From assembly GCA_052161645.1 (NCBI GenBank), contig CP197414.1: DNA of 64,000 bases. One strand, written 5' to 3'. The stretch is from Laterigemmans sp052161645 (GTDB lineage: Bacteria; Planctomycetota; Planctomycetia; Pirellulales; Pirellulaceae). Under the pieces are notes generated by a model. That model made no database searches and was not told where the DNA came from. It saw only the letters and a program-made list of their open reading frames with translations. The position numbers and the translations under genes were made by a program. The first letter of the stretch is position 1; each line of letters starts with the position of its first letter. Below, piece by piece: positions 44,898-52,249 of this stretch.

Positions 44898-44987
44898 GGG
44901 GTCATGGTCCAGCGGGAAGACATCGCCATGGCATGGCGAACAGTGTTTACCCTGCGGGAGCGGCTCGTTTGAATCTCGGTGACTCCA
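44898..44987 (+). tRNA. tRNA-Ala(GGC)-like gene with long variable region
   Basis: Acceptor GGGGTCA/TGACTCC pairs fully and includes a G3-U70 wobble, the alanine identity element, with discriminator A. D arm GTC/GAC with GGG in the loop; a perfect anticodon stem TCGCC/GGCGA with loop ATGGCAT (anticodon GGC). The T loop TTTGAAT is recognisable, but its stem pairs at only two or three positions. The variable region of about 20 bases contains CCC-TGC-GGG. Probably decaying or a non-canonical tRNA; it ends 1-2 bases from the GNAT stop codon. Confidence 0.5.
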
Positions 44988-44988
44988 C

Positions 44989-45513
44989 TCAAAAACTTGG
45001 AAGGTCTGTAGGTGGTTGGTTGCTGCTGTCGATTTCCGCATGCCCCAGTTGTTTTTCCATTTCAAACCGTTGAAGCAAATGTCCACTAATTTCAACCGTT
45101 TCTTTTCGAATCATCCGAAATCCGACAGCAGTGAAAGCCGGTTGAGCCATAAGACTTGCGTGTACCCAAAGCCTTGGTTCGCCGGTTTGCATGGCCAGAT
45201 GTTCGATTGCTTGATAAAGGCCTCGGAACATACCAGTCCCTTGTGCTGACGGTCGAATGTAAGCGAAATCAATGTAGCCATTCTCAGCAAGACTCATGAA
45301 TCCGTTTATCTGCCCATAAACTTCTGCTGCGAAAATCGACTGGGAGTTCAATCGCTCGATCCAAGCGGATCCTGAACGACGGTGAGGAACCCACGCTTGC
45401 CGTTGCTCTTCGGAATAATGGCTACGACCATGCCGAACTGCGTCGAACATGACATCGGCGATAGCGCCATAATCGTCGACCACAGCTCGCCGTATTGCAA
45501 ATTGTGTTGTCAT
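44989..45513 (-). CDS. GNAT N-acetyltransferase
   Basis: 174 residues. GNAT fold: FAIRRAVVDDYGAIADVMFD at the start, SEEQRQAWVP, a central YIDFAYIRPSAQGTGMFRGL (motif A), and LWVHASLMAQPAFTAVGFRM. Resembles YafP-type acetyltransferases. Substrate unknown. It lies between the tRNA-like cluster and the DinB gene, with tRNA 3'-half-like repeats on both sides. Confidence 0.87.
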   Translation of the reverse strand: MTTQFAIRRAVVDDYGAIADVMFDAVRHGRSHYSEEQRQAWVPHRRSGSAWIERLNSQSIFAAEVYGQINGFMSLAENGYIDFAYIRPSAQGTGMFRGLYQAIEHLAMQTGEPRLWVHASLMAQPAFTAVGFRMIRKETVEISGHLLQRFEMEKQLGHAEIDSSNQPPTDLPSF

Positions 45514-45599
45514 TTTTTGATCAGCATCTCCTTGAACCTAAATCAGTGTGTGGTAGCTCTTGGCCGGCAGTCCAATGCTCTCACAGATTTAACGGATGG

Positions 45600-45645
45600 A
45601 TCGGTACCCCAGTTTGATTTTCGAACGAACCTCCTTATGGAAGGT
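45600..45645 (+). repeat. degenerate second copy of the tRNA-Thr 3' half
   Basis: CAGTTTGATTTTCGAACGAA and the CCTCCTTATGG that follows align with GAGTTCGATTCTCGAACGAG plus CCTCTATATGA at 44866-44896, roughly 80% identical over 40 bases. The T loop and 3' acceptor strand (ACGAACC) are retained, but no anticodon stem can be formed upstream. It and the tRNA cluster bracket the GNAT gene. Confidence 0.45.
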
Positions 45646-45683
45646 AGCCGGATACGGTTCGCGCCTTCGGGTTTATGGCGTGA

Positions 45684-46157
45684 TTATGTCGCATTTGTCT
45701 TTAATGTGCGATCAGCAATTTTGGCGAGGTGGTGTTTCATGTGATCCAGGTAGTCCGTCACGAGATATCCAAGCGTGCGTGTTTCGTACGGTGTAATGGT
45801 GCACGGCGTCGATAAGCTGGACTCTTGAATATTGCGAATGAGCGTTGCAATCAGCCGATTATAATGATACCAAAGTTCCACCAACGAGCCCCAATTGGCT
45901 TTTTGATAATTGGCAGCGGCGATCCATTCGTTTTGTTCATATTTCGGGAACACCAATTCAGAGAAGTGCTGAGCGCGAACAAATCTTTGGTGATTGTTAC
46001 AGGCAGAATCCACAAGATGGCCGACTACTTCTGAGATCGACCAACGATCCAGAGCGGGCTTTGCACGAACCGACGTCGCATCGAGTTCGTGGAGTTTAGA
46101 GCGCCAGGATTCAATCAGCGATTCAATTTCCGAAGCAGTATCAATTGGCGTAGGCAT
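45684..46157 (-). CDS. DinB-family protein
   Basis: 157 residues. DinB/YfiT-like four-helix bundle: RWSISEVVGHLVDSACNNHQ near residue 40 carries the first histidine, and YLVTDYLDHMKHHLAKIADR near the end has the typical DHxxHH-type metal-binding residues. Such proteins bind a divalent metal and act in thiol-dependent transfer or stress response; the exact role is unknown. Part of a minus-strand run of small genes. Confidence 0.85.
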   Translation of the reverse strand: MPTPIDTASEIESLIESWRSKLHELDATSVRAKPALDRWSISEVVGHLVDSACNNHQRFVRAQHFSELVFPKYEQNEWIAAANYQKANWGSLVELWYHYNRLIATLIRNIQESSLSTPCTITPYETRTLGYLVTDYLDHMKHHLAKIADRTLKTNAT

Positions 46158-46248
46158 TCGTCAATATTCTCCAGCGTTTACGATATGACTTACTAAAGTT
46201 CTTTGCTTTGACTATCAGCGGACACTGGTTCTCGCCAATCCGGCGATC

Positions 46249-46611
46249 TCATCGCTGATCAACTATTGACTCGCTATCGTTACCGGCAGATTTGTTTTTT
46301 GCGAAACCAAAGTCTCGTTCCACGACAGCGATTCTGGTTTTAAAGGCGCTGTACCAATCACTTCGCCCTTTGTTTCTCGCGACCGTATGCTGAACGTGCT
46401 CGCGCCATTTCTGAATCGACGAAAGGTCGCGCCAGTAAGAAACCGTGATTCCGATTTCTTCTCGGGCGCTTTCAATCCCTAGAAATCCATCCTGTTCGCT
46501 CGCTAGCCTGACCATCAGCTCGGCCATTTCCTGATAGCCGTTATCACCAGCGGTACGTGAACTTGTAAATATTACGGCGTAGTAGGGTGGACTGGGTGTG
46601 TCTGCGATCAT
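46249..46611 (-). CDS. antibiotic biosynthesis monooxygenase (ABM) domain protein
   Basis: 120 residues. Dimeric alpha/beta-barrel (ABM) fold: YYAVIFTSSRTAGDNGYQEM at the start, LASEQDGFLGIESAREE, ITVSYWRDLSSIQKWREH, and the ARNKGRSDWYSAFKTRIAVV end. Members oxidise aromatic compounds or handle haem-like molecules without cofactor, or are orphan stress proteins. Substrate unknown. Same strand as neighbours. Confidence 0.85.
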   Translation of the reverse strand: MIADTPSPPYYAVIFTSSRTAGDNGYQEMAELMVRLASEQDGFLGIESAREEIGITVSYWRDLSSIQKWREHVQHTVARNKGRSDWYSAFKTRIAVVERDFGFAKNKSAGNDSESIVDQR

Positions 46612-46652
46612 GAAAATCTTTCATTAGTTCGTTCATGGCTCAAGATACGACA

Positions 46653-47330
46653 TCAACCATTTCGATTGCGTCGAAACTCGTCGATATAATCGGGAATCGC
46701 GATCTCGCGAAGTGACAATGGATCACTGACGGGCGTCAGCATTTGCTCCTGAAGCGGAACGACTCCTGCCCAAACATCGAGCTGGTAGTCATCTTTATCA
46801 TCGATCGGTCCGCCTGTTCGAATTTTGGCAGACGCCGATTCAATTTGGACGGAGCAGAGCAAGGAGGCTTTGGCTTCCTGCTCGTTCGGCTGTCGAGCTT
46901 CGTCCCAACGGCCAGGCATCACCTTGTCTGCGATGGCCTGAAAAGCACGTGTTCGAGACGCCGGATCGGTAATGACTTCGCCAAAACCAAACGCGACGGC
47001 GGAACGATAGTTCAGCGAATGATGAAAAAGGGATCGAGCAAGTACCAACCCATCAACCATCGCGACCGAAAGGCAAATCGGAGCGCCGGACGCGAGCAGC
47101 ATCATCAGTCGGCTGGTTGTCGCTCCGTGAAGAATGATCCGGTCGTCCAGCCTTGCATGAAACATAGGAATAATGGTCGGACCCGTTTCAGAAGCGAACC
47201 CGACATGGCAAAACCACGCCTGATCGAATAGGCGGTGTACCGTTTCCACGTCATAGTCCGCTCTTTTGGGCACTCGCCGGACTGTGTTCCGCTGAGTTCT
47301 TTCATATGAAGTCTTATTCGCGTTGCTCAT
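46653..47330 (-). CDS. pyridoxamine 5'-phosphate oxidase-like flavin-binding protein
   Basis: 225 residues. FMN-binding split barrel of the PPOX-like family (Pyridox_ox_2 group): the start RVPKRADYDVETVHRLFDQA, CHVGFASETGPTIIPMFHAR, ILHGATTSRLMMLLASGAPI, HHSLNYRSAVAFGFGEVI and AGVVPLQEQM. Related to NimA-type nitroreductase and flavin-nucleotide-binding proteins. Cytoplasmic. Same-strand cluster with cupin, ABM and DinB genes. Confidence 0.88.
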   Translation of the reverse strand: MSNANKTSYERTQRNTVRRVPKRADYDVETVHRLFDQAWFCHVGFASETGPTIIPMFHARLDDRIILHGATTSRLMMLLASGAPICLSVAMVDGLVLARSLFHHSLNYRSAVAFGFGEVITDPASRTRAFQAIADKVMPGRWDEARQPNEQEAKASLLCSVQIESASAKIRTGGPIDDKDDYQLDVWAGVVPLQEQMLTPVSDPLSLREIAIPDYIDEFRRNRNG

Positions 47331-47394
47331 GAATTACTCTGGTCAAGAAAGTCGGTTACAGAACTACGATGCGAGATCTGGAGCCATCTGATTG

Positions 47395-47766
47395 TCATTG
47401 TCGTAGCCACACATCGTTTGGAGCGGTCAGGTCACCACATACATCGCCAGTGTTGACGACGCCGCGTGGCTCGATCACCAACACATGGCACTCTTCATCC
47501 GCAGATGGCTTGTGCTGGATTCCGCGTGGCACCACGAATAAATCACCCGCCGCCAATTCGACGGTTGTCTCCGGTAGTTCGATTTTCAATCGTCCCATCA
47601 GCACGATAAACGCCTCGTCTGTTTCTGCATGTTCATGCCAGACAAACTCACCTTGGACTTTGACTAATTTGAACTGATAGTCGTTGAGCTCGGCGATCAC
47701 TTTCGGCGACCATTGATCCTGGAATTGGCTCAGTTTCTCAAGGAAGTTGATTGGGGTATTCAGCAT
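47395..47766 (-). CDS. cupin-domain protein
   Basis: 123 residues. Single cupin barrel: motif 1 is WHEHAETDEAFIVLMGRL with two His and a Glu for metal binding, and motif 2 is GDLFVVPRGIQHKP. It probably binds a metal and a small ligand; the activity is unknown. Its start overlaps the stop of the interrupted GNAT gene by 7 bases, so it was the next gene in the XRE-cupin, GNAT, cupin operon and may now be poorly expressed because of the ISAs1 insertion upstream. Confidence 0.85.
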   Translation of the reverse strand: MLNTPINFLEKLSQFQDQWSPKVIAELNDYQFKLVKVQGEFVWHEHAETDEAFIVLMGRLKIELPETTVELAAGDLFVVPRGIQHKPSADEECHVLVIEPRGVVNTGDVCGDLTAPNDVWLRQ

Positions 47767-48120
47767 GCTCTTGTATCCACATGCGAGTCAGTGTTCGATT
47801 CAATCAAACTGCGGTAGTAACACGTTGTGCTGCACGGAGAGCCATTGGGCATGAGCGCGTAGTTGGGAATGTCCCCCACTCGGACCCAGTCGAGACGTTC
47901 ATAGAGCCGAGCGGCATCTCCGTCTGTTACAGCATCCAATACGAGCAGTGTTTTTCCACATTCGCGAGCCATCGATTCTGCAGCCTGCATCAGGTTGGAT
48001 CCCAGCCCTCGTCGTCTTGCGCGGCGATGGACTAACATCTTCACTAGATCGGCCCGATGTGGCTGGTTCTCGGGAAGATCGAGTATCAGTTGGACTGTCC
48101 CGCAGATTCCAAGTTCGTCC
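47760..48120 (-). pseudogene. 3' half of GNAT acetyltransferase split by ISAs1 element
   Basis: Encodes DELGICGTVQLILDLPENQP, HRADLVKMLVHRRARRRGLG (motif A) and the typical end WVRVGDIPNYALMP, then GSPCSTTCYY. Its first codons come from the target-site duplication. Joined with 49384-49596 after removing the IS and one 10-base duplicate, it gives one continuous GNAT of about 185 residues. Confidence 0.85.
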
Positions 48121-49383
48121 CAGGGCAATCGCACGTTAAAATCCCTAAAAACACTGGATAATTTGCTCCATTGCGGTGTTATCCCAAGCGCACCGCTTAC
48201 GTTTGCCGCGGATTGAGTCTTTTATGATAGTGTCCTTTTGCAATATGTTCAGTGCAAGGCGTCGAAATACAGAAGAAATTTCGGGTCCATTTCCCTTGCG
48301 GATCCGGCTCGCATCTTCTGAAAATGTTACATCGAGTGTGTAGTGCTGCGAGTTTTCTACCCCCCAGTGATCGCGAAGGCGGGCACTTAGGTCCCTTACT
48401 TTCGGAGGCCTACTACTGATGAATGTAGTCAGGCTCTCCTCGTAGTTGCCATTAACTTCGCGACTACGGAAGATAATTCCGATCGATTTGAGGCCTGCCC
48501 AACGTGAGAACTCCTTGGAGTCGTGTGGTACGGGCATTACGATGACTTCCCGGAACTCCTTACGGCCTCGATTGATCTCGGTTTTGCGATGTTTTCGCGT
48601 TTTTGAGACCTCATTATCAAGCTCATCAACGATGGCCTCATGCAAGGCGTCTTGTAGGCTCGGTTGGTTACCCTTCACGACGATAACGTAGTCAGCTTCC
48701 TTCTCGATAATGGCTTCTACCGTTGCTGTTTGGCAATGCATGGCGTCGGCAGTGACGACCGCACCTTTCAAGTCCAGCATGCCGATAAGTTCCTGGGCAG
48801 CGGGGATTTCATTGGATTTGTCTGCTACCGATTTGAGTCCGATACACATCTTGAGTCCGCAGACCCAGGCTGAAATCGAGTGCAGCGCGGACTCGCCATG
48901 AGTTCGATCATGCGACCCGCGTAAAGTCTTTCCGTCGATCGCGATAGTTTTGCCTTCGAGAGAGCCCGAGATGTCGTTCGCCCAACTTTGCAAAGCTGCG
49001 TAAAACTCAACCGTTTCAAGCCGTGAGAAGACGCGACCAAACGTGTCATGAGAGGGGATGCCATTCTCAAAAGGGAAGTACTTCCGAAGCCATTCGATTT
49101 TAGTTTTGCCATACCGCTCTACGTCGGCCCAGCCATCTGCGTCCGAAATGCAAGCACAAAGCGTTACGAAGATCATTTCGATCAAAAGGTAGTTGGCTCC
49201 TCGATTGACGCGTGGATCGGTAACATTTTCAAAGTGTTGGACAGTTTTACAAACAAACCGGTTGGCCAAGATTCGAACTCCGTCGCGAGAGGCTGAAGAT
49301 GTTGCAATGCCCCAACCTGGGGCTTGATTTCGAGCCTGCCTCTGCAATGATTAGGCCAAGGTCATCAACGTGCGATTGCCCTG
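48121..49383 (-). mobile_element. ISAs1-family insertion sequence, 1263 bp
   Basis: Terminal inverted repeats begin CAGGGCAATCGCACGTT at both ends (48121 on the plus strand and 49383 on the minus strand). The element is flanked by a perfect 10-base target duplication AAGTTCGTCC (48111-48120 and 49384-49393), a size normal for ISAs1. It is inserted in a GNAT gene. One transposase gene fills it. The perfect ends and duplication indicate a recent event. Confidence 0.95.
48145..49347 (-). CDS. ISAs1-family transposase
   Basis: 400 residues from an apparent TTG start. Features of the DDE transposase with DDE_Tnp_1-associated N terminus: QHFENVTDPRVNRGANYLL, ADGWADVERYGKTKIEWLRK, SHDTFGRVFSRL, TIAIDGKTLRGS (first D), VVTADAMHCQ (second D), YVIVVKGNQPSL, and RDHWGVENSQHYTLDVTFSE (E region). 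The true start could be slightly different, since no strong ribosome binding site is clear. It appears intact. Confidence 0.93.
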   Translation of the reverse strand: MQRQARNQAPGWGIATSSASRDGVRILANRFVCKTVQHFENVTDPRVNRGANYLLIEMIFVTLCACISDADGWADVERYGKTKIEWLRKYFPFENGIPSHDTFGRVFSRLETVEFYAALQSWANDISGSLEGKTIAIDGKTLRGSHDRTHGESALHSISAWVCGLKMCIGLKSVADKSNEIPAAQELIGMLDLKGAVVTADAMHCQTATVEAIIEKEADYVIVVKGNQPSLQDALHEAIVDELDNEVSKTRKHRKTEINRGRKEFREVIVMPVPHDSKEFSRWAGLKSIGIIFRSREVNGNYEESLTTFISSRPPKVRDLSARLRDHWGVENSQHYTLDVTFSEDASRIRKGNGPEISSVFRRLALNILQKDTIIKDSIRGKRKRCAWDNTAMEQIIQCF

Positions 49384-49596
49384 AAGTTCGTCCCTAGCGA
49401 CTAGCAAAGCCCGCTTGCCCGCTGCCACTCCTTGTGCAACGCGAGTCCAGAATTCGACGGCTCGGTCGCGAGTGAAGGGAAAGACGAAGCCGACTGAAGC
49501 TCCGCCCTCGACGCAATCCAAAAGCACGTCGCACAGACCTTGAACGTGCTCGTCGGAGAGCTCCGCTAAGCGTTCGATGAGGTGATGATTCATCAT
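49384..49596 (-). pseudogene. 5' half of GNAT acetyltransferase split by ISAs1 element
   Basis: Starts at ATG 49596 (4-base overlap with the XRE-cupin gene stop) and encodes LCDVLLDCVEGGASVGFVFP and KRALLVARDEL before the IS. Reading on into the IS adds only QGNRTLMTLA and a stop (49351). The sequence up to DEL joins in frame to GICGTV of the 3' half. Confidence 0.85.
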
Positions 49597-50204
49597 GCTT
49601 TTCTCCTGGAACTGACTTCCGTCACTGATGCAACCAGATAACGTGCAGGCTTGCGTGTCGGATTCTCAAAGACATTGACTCCCTCGATCTTCAAAGCCAA
49701 GCAGTCTCCCGCCTTGAGGCGATGACAGTGATTTTCGTAAGTGATTTCGATGGTGCCCTCGAGCATAAAGAATTGATGATAGATCGCCACATCTCGTCCG
49801 TGGCTCTCGAAGACAACGCGGGCTTTCGCCGGGAACTCGATCTCCACGAGCTGCATCGGTTGGAGCACATTCGTTGGCGATAGATTTCTTCGGACGTACC
49901 CCGTCTCTGGATCACGCCACTCCGATTGACAAGCTCTCCGCTGTATGGGTTCACTCGCCACTTCGCTCTCATTAACAACTTCGAACAACGTGGCCAACGT
50001 CACGTTCAGGCCGACAGCAAGTCTTTCAAGAATCACCGCAGTAGGACTGCATTCCGCACGCTCTATAAGCGACAACATCGAGCGACTGACCCCGGTTTTG
50101 GTTGCTAAAGCATCCAGGGACAATCCCGCCGCCGCACGTAACCGCCGGACCTGATTCGAAATTCGCTGATTTATATCGTCTTTTGTATCCATCATCATGG
50201 ACAT
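49593..50204 (-). CDS. XRE-family regulator with cupin sensor domain
   Basis: 203 residues. The N-terminal helix-turn-helix (about 15-70) reads RRLRAAAGLSLDALATKTGV and SRSMLSLIERAECSPTAVIL; the C-terminal cupin (about 110-195) has YHQFFMLEGTIEITYENHCH and LKAGDCLALKIEGVNVF. A DNA-binding regulator responding to a small ligand. The next gene (the split GNAT) overlaps by 4 bases. A palindrome overlaps its start codon, consistent with autoregulation. The start may be any of four clustered Met codons. Confidence 0.9.
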   Translation of the reverse strand: MSMMMDTKDDINQRISNQVRRLRAAAGLSLDALATKTGVSRSMLSLIERAECSPTAVILERLAVGLNVTLATLFEVVNESEVASEPIQRRACQSEWRDPETGYVRRNLSPTNVLQPMQLVEIEFPAKARVVFESHGRDVAIYHQFFMLEGTIEITYENHCHRLKAGDCLALKIEGVNVFENPTRKPARYLVASVTEVSSRRKA

Positions 50205-50214
50205 AATTGTCCAT
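50197..50214. promoter_or_regulatory. palindromic operator candidate at the XRE-cupin gene start
   Basis: ATGGACA-TAAT-TGTCCAT: 7-base perfect arms with a 4-base centre, overlapping the start codon of the regulator gene. Position and symmetry fit binding by a dimeric XRE repressor to its own gene. Confidence 0.5.
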
Positions 50215-50486
50215 GCTCGGATCGCTTTGTCAAGACATCCGCCTGAATACGCTCTAAAAAACGTAGCCGGCCTTTCCCTGGCAGGAATCCCATTGGCCCA
50301 ACTTAATGGGCTACAATGACACCTTCATTTACGGGCGTATACGCCTAAGCATTACTAGCTCGTCGACAATGCAATGAGGGATAAACGTCTTGACTGAGGG
50401 GCACAATCGGCAGCAGTCTCGCGATAGCAATCTATCAAAGCATTATCAAAGTGGATCGGAGCGTGCATGTGGAATGGTGATGTGCA

Positions 50487-50915
50487 ATGAACGTGAACAC
50501 GACCATGCGAGTAGCGCGACCGACAGTCAGCATCGAAACCCTACTTCGGTTCTACCGTGATGGGCTCGGTCTCGCAGTGATAGGCTCATTCCAAGACCAC
50601 GAGGGATTTGACGGCTTCATGCTTGGAATGCCTGGATCGTCATATCACTTGGAATTTACTTGCAAGCGCGGACACAATCCCGGTCTCGCTCCAACGCAGG
50701 ATAACCTGCTTGTTTTCTATCTGCCAGACAACACCGAATGGCAAGCGGCGGTCGATCGGATGGTCGCACATGGCTATGAGCCCACGGCGTCATTCAATCC
50801 CTACTGGGATATTTCAGGCCGGACATTTGAGGATACTTCTTTACGGTTTGCTCCTACCAACTTCGTTGCTCGAATCGGTTCAGGTTGCCAGCGCCTAATG
50901 GATGAACTCAGCTGA
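50487..50915 (+). CDS. VOC-family (glyoxalase/bleomycin-resistance fold) protein with altered C terminus
   Basis: 142 residues. VOC fold: IETLLRFYRDGLGLAVIGSF, MLGMPGSSYHLEFTCKRGHN, LLVFYLPDNTEWQAAVDRMV, YEPTASFNPYWDISGRTFED. Normally such proteins end with a DPDG-type strand and a short tail; here the end reads TSLRFAPTNFVARIGSGCQ and matches a tail also present on the SGNH hydrolase gene. The last metal/substrate strand may therefore be altered. The upstream 282 bases (50205-50486) contain no supported gene and should hold its promoter. Confidence 0.8.
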   Translation: MNVNTTMRVARPTVSIETLLRFYRDGLGLAVIGSFQDHEGFDGFMLGMPGSSYHLEFTCKRGHNPGLAPTQDNLLVFYLPDNTEWQAAVDRMVAHGYEPTASFNPYWDISGRTFEDTSLRFAPTNFVARIGSGCQRLMDELS

Positions 50916-50990
50916 TGTCAAACTCTCCTTTCAACGAATGCAATGGTCCTGGTGGACGCTTCATTAGCGTTGATTCGGAGCGTATAGCCA
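50865..50990 (+). repeat. shared 3'-tail repeat, copy 2 (partner 41977-42105)
   Basis: Copy of the tail seen after the SGNH gene: VARIGSGCQRLMDELS end, TGATG overlap, then a short frame MSNSPFNECNGPGGRFISVD ending at a TGA near 51000. Substitutions between copies include both silent and amino-acid-changing sites. Confidence 0.75.
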
Positions 50991-51326
50991 AGCTGCTGTG
51001 ACGATGTCGGCTTCGGAATGCTCGCCTCCATGCTCAAGCCCCAGTGAACTGGCCGGAACTCGATCCAGCAAAAGTTCCACCGCAACCGCGTTGGCTAACT
51101 CGTCAATAAGGCAGATCGCGTCCAGTAGGTCAGCCGGCGTTTCACGATCGGCTTGAGTTATCTCGCGTATGACCGCTTGGCAATCGATCGAATCGGGTGA
51201 CTCGATGCGTATGGACCGACTTGCAAAGAAGTCGGTGTAAGGTTGGAGCAATTCGAATAATCGCTTGGGAGCGATCGATTCCAAAACGCCAGGGCGCGAT
51301 AGACGCGGAAGTCGAACAGAGGTCAT
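50964..51326 (-). pseudogene. N-terminal fragment of an unknown planctomycete-type protein
   Basis: 120 codons. The start LPRLSRPGVLESIAPKRLFE followed by LLQPYTDFFASR reads like the first part of a longer helical protein, possibly a phage- or plasmid-associated planctomycete family; I cannot name it. The last about 10 residues come from the 3'-tail repeat on the other strand, so the gene is probably cut there. Confidence 0.45.
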
Positions 51327-51410
51327 GGTGTCTGCCTAGAAAAAGTTACAAACGCATAGCAATCCTTCATTGATAAAACGTCAATCGATCCAACCGGCTG
51401 ACGAGAAAAA

Positions 51411-51534
51411 GCGATTGGCAGTGGTTGGTCTATTCGGCATCCACCGAGTGTTATTCCTGATTTGGGCATCCCATCCATCAGTCCATGACCGTTGTCCTTC
51501 GTGATTCCATCCAGACCAAACCACTGCCAATCGC
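51411..51534. repeat. inverted repeat, 21-bp arms around an 81-base spacer
   Basis: GCGATTGGCAGTGGTTGGTC at 51411-51430 is matched by the reverse complement at 51513-51534, with one extra base. The region (51327-51633) has no supported gene. It could be a miniature transposon, a structured RNA or a long-range hairpin; no flanking target duplication is obvious. Confidence 0.6.
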
Positions 51535-51633
51535 GAACGCTATCATTCGCATGCGATTGACACGTTTGGTCACAACGAAATAGAAATTTCAAGAAATGTA
51601 TTCTCGATTCGAGGGAGCTTAGGAATCGTCGGT

Positions 51634-52053
51634 CTAACGCAGATTGTAAAGACCGAGTTCCACACCACGAACGGGCCTAAAGCAATCAGGATTGTTCTTT
51701 AAGTAAGAATCCAGTTGTTCGTCGGGTGACCATTCGCCCTCAAGGTGTAACCAGTTGATCATAAACGAGTTTCGCTCTGCGTATGGATGCGGTGCCTTGG
51801 CAACCCCGATGGCTAAGCACAATCGACTTCGTAAATCCTGCTTACATAGTTTCGCATATCCTTCCAGCAGACTCAGGGGCTCCACTTTATCACGTCCTTC
51901 GAGCGGGAGAAAAAGAAAAGCACAATCGAGATACTGTTGGTACATGCGAGATGGAGTGCACCTTGCCCCTGATTCTGCTTTGTCCATGGCCCAGAGGAGG
52001 CGACGTTTGAATTCTCGCATGACATTGCGTTTCATTTTCGCAAGCACCAACAA
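51634..52053 (-). CDS. hypothetical protein, 139 aa
   Basis: Not recognised. Mostly helical with aromatic residues (YQQYLDCAFLFLPLEG, LHLEGEWSPDEQLDSYL). Met codons at 52053 or 52035 could start it; either overlaps the end of the zinc-ribbon gene by up to about 20 bases, so the two are probably co-translated. No membrane segment. Confidence 0.6.
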   Translation of the reverse strand: MLVLAKMKRNVMREFKRRLLWAMDKAESGARCTPSRMYQQYLDCAFLFLPLEGRDKVEPLSLLEGYAKLCKQDLRSRLCLAIGVAKAPHPYAERNSFMINWLHLEGEWSPDEQLDSYLKNNPDCFRPVRGVELGLYNLR

Positions 52054-52229
52054 TATCTTGTGGTACTGGAGAGCTTCTGCGCGATAGATGTCGCACGGTT
52101 ATCGAACACCCAAACGGGCTTTTTGCATTTTGGACATTGAATGCGTCTTCCCTCTTGATCGATTCGAAACTTAAGTGACTGCTCGCAGTATGAGCAAATA
52201 AAGATCTTAGAAGTGTCATCCGAATTCAT
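52032..52229 (-). CDS. small zinc-ribbon protein, 65 aa
   Basis: Two CxxC pairs (ICSYCEQ and IQCPKCKKPVW) form a zinc ribbon, and FRIDQEGRRI lies between them. Start ATG 52229 is chosen because upstream codons show no conserved character. Such ribbons bind nucleic acid or other proteins. It lies 20 bases after the YifB fragment and overlaps the next gene. Confidence 0.65.
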   Translation of the reverse strand: MNSDDTSKIFICSYCEQSLKFRIDQEGRRIQCPKCKKPVWVFDNRATSIAQKLSSTTRYCWCLRK

Positions 52230-52249
52230 TTTTGTAGCTTCCGAACCAA

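Noticed and set aside
45540..45632. A fourth complete tRNA gene
   Set aside because: The T loop and acceptor 3' strand are similar to the tRNA-Thr, but no anticodon stem can be formed, so I list only a degenerate repeat.
38154..50990. Chromosomal integron with gene cassettes
   Set aside because: The gene content is cassette-like, but genes lie on both strands, no integron integrase is present, and I could not find attC sites with the expected GTTRRRY core and fold.
51323..51592. 89-codon minus-strand frame
   Set aside because: It runs through the inverted repeat and has no recognisable sequence; its ATGA overlap with the next fragment is probably chance.
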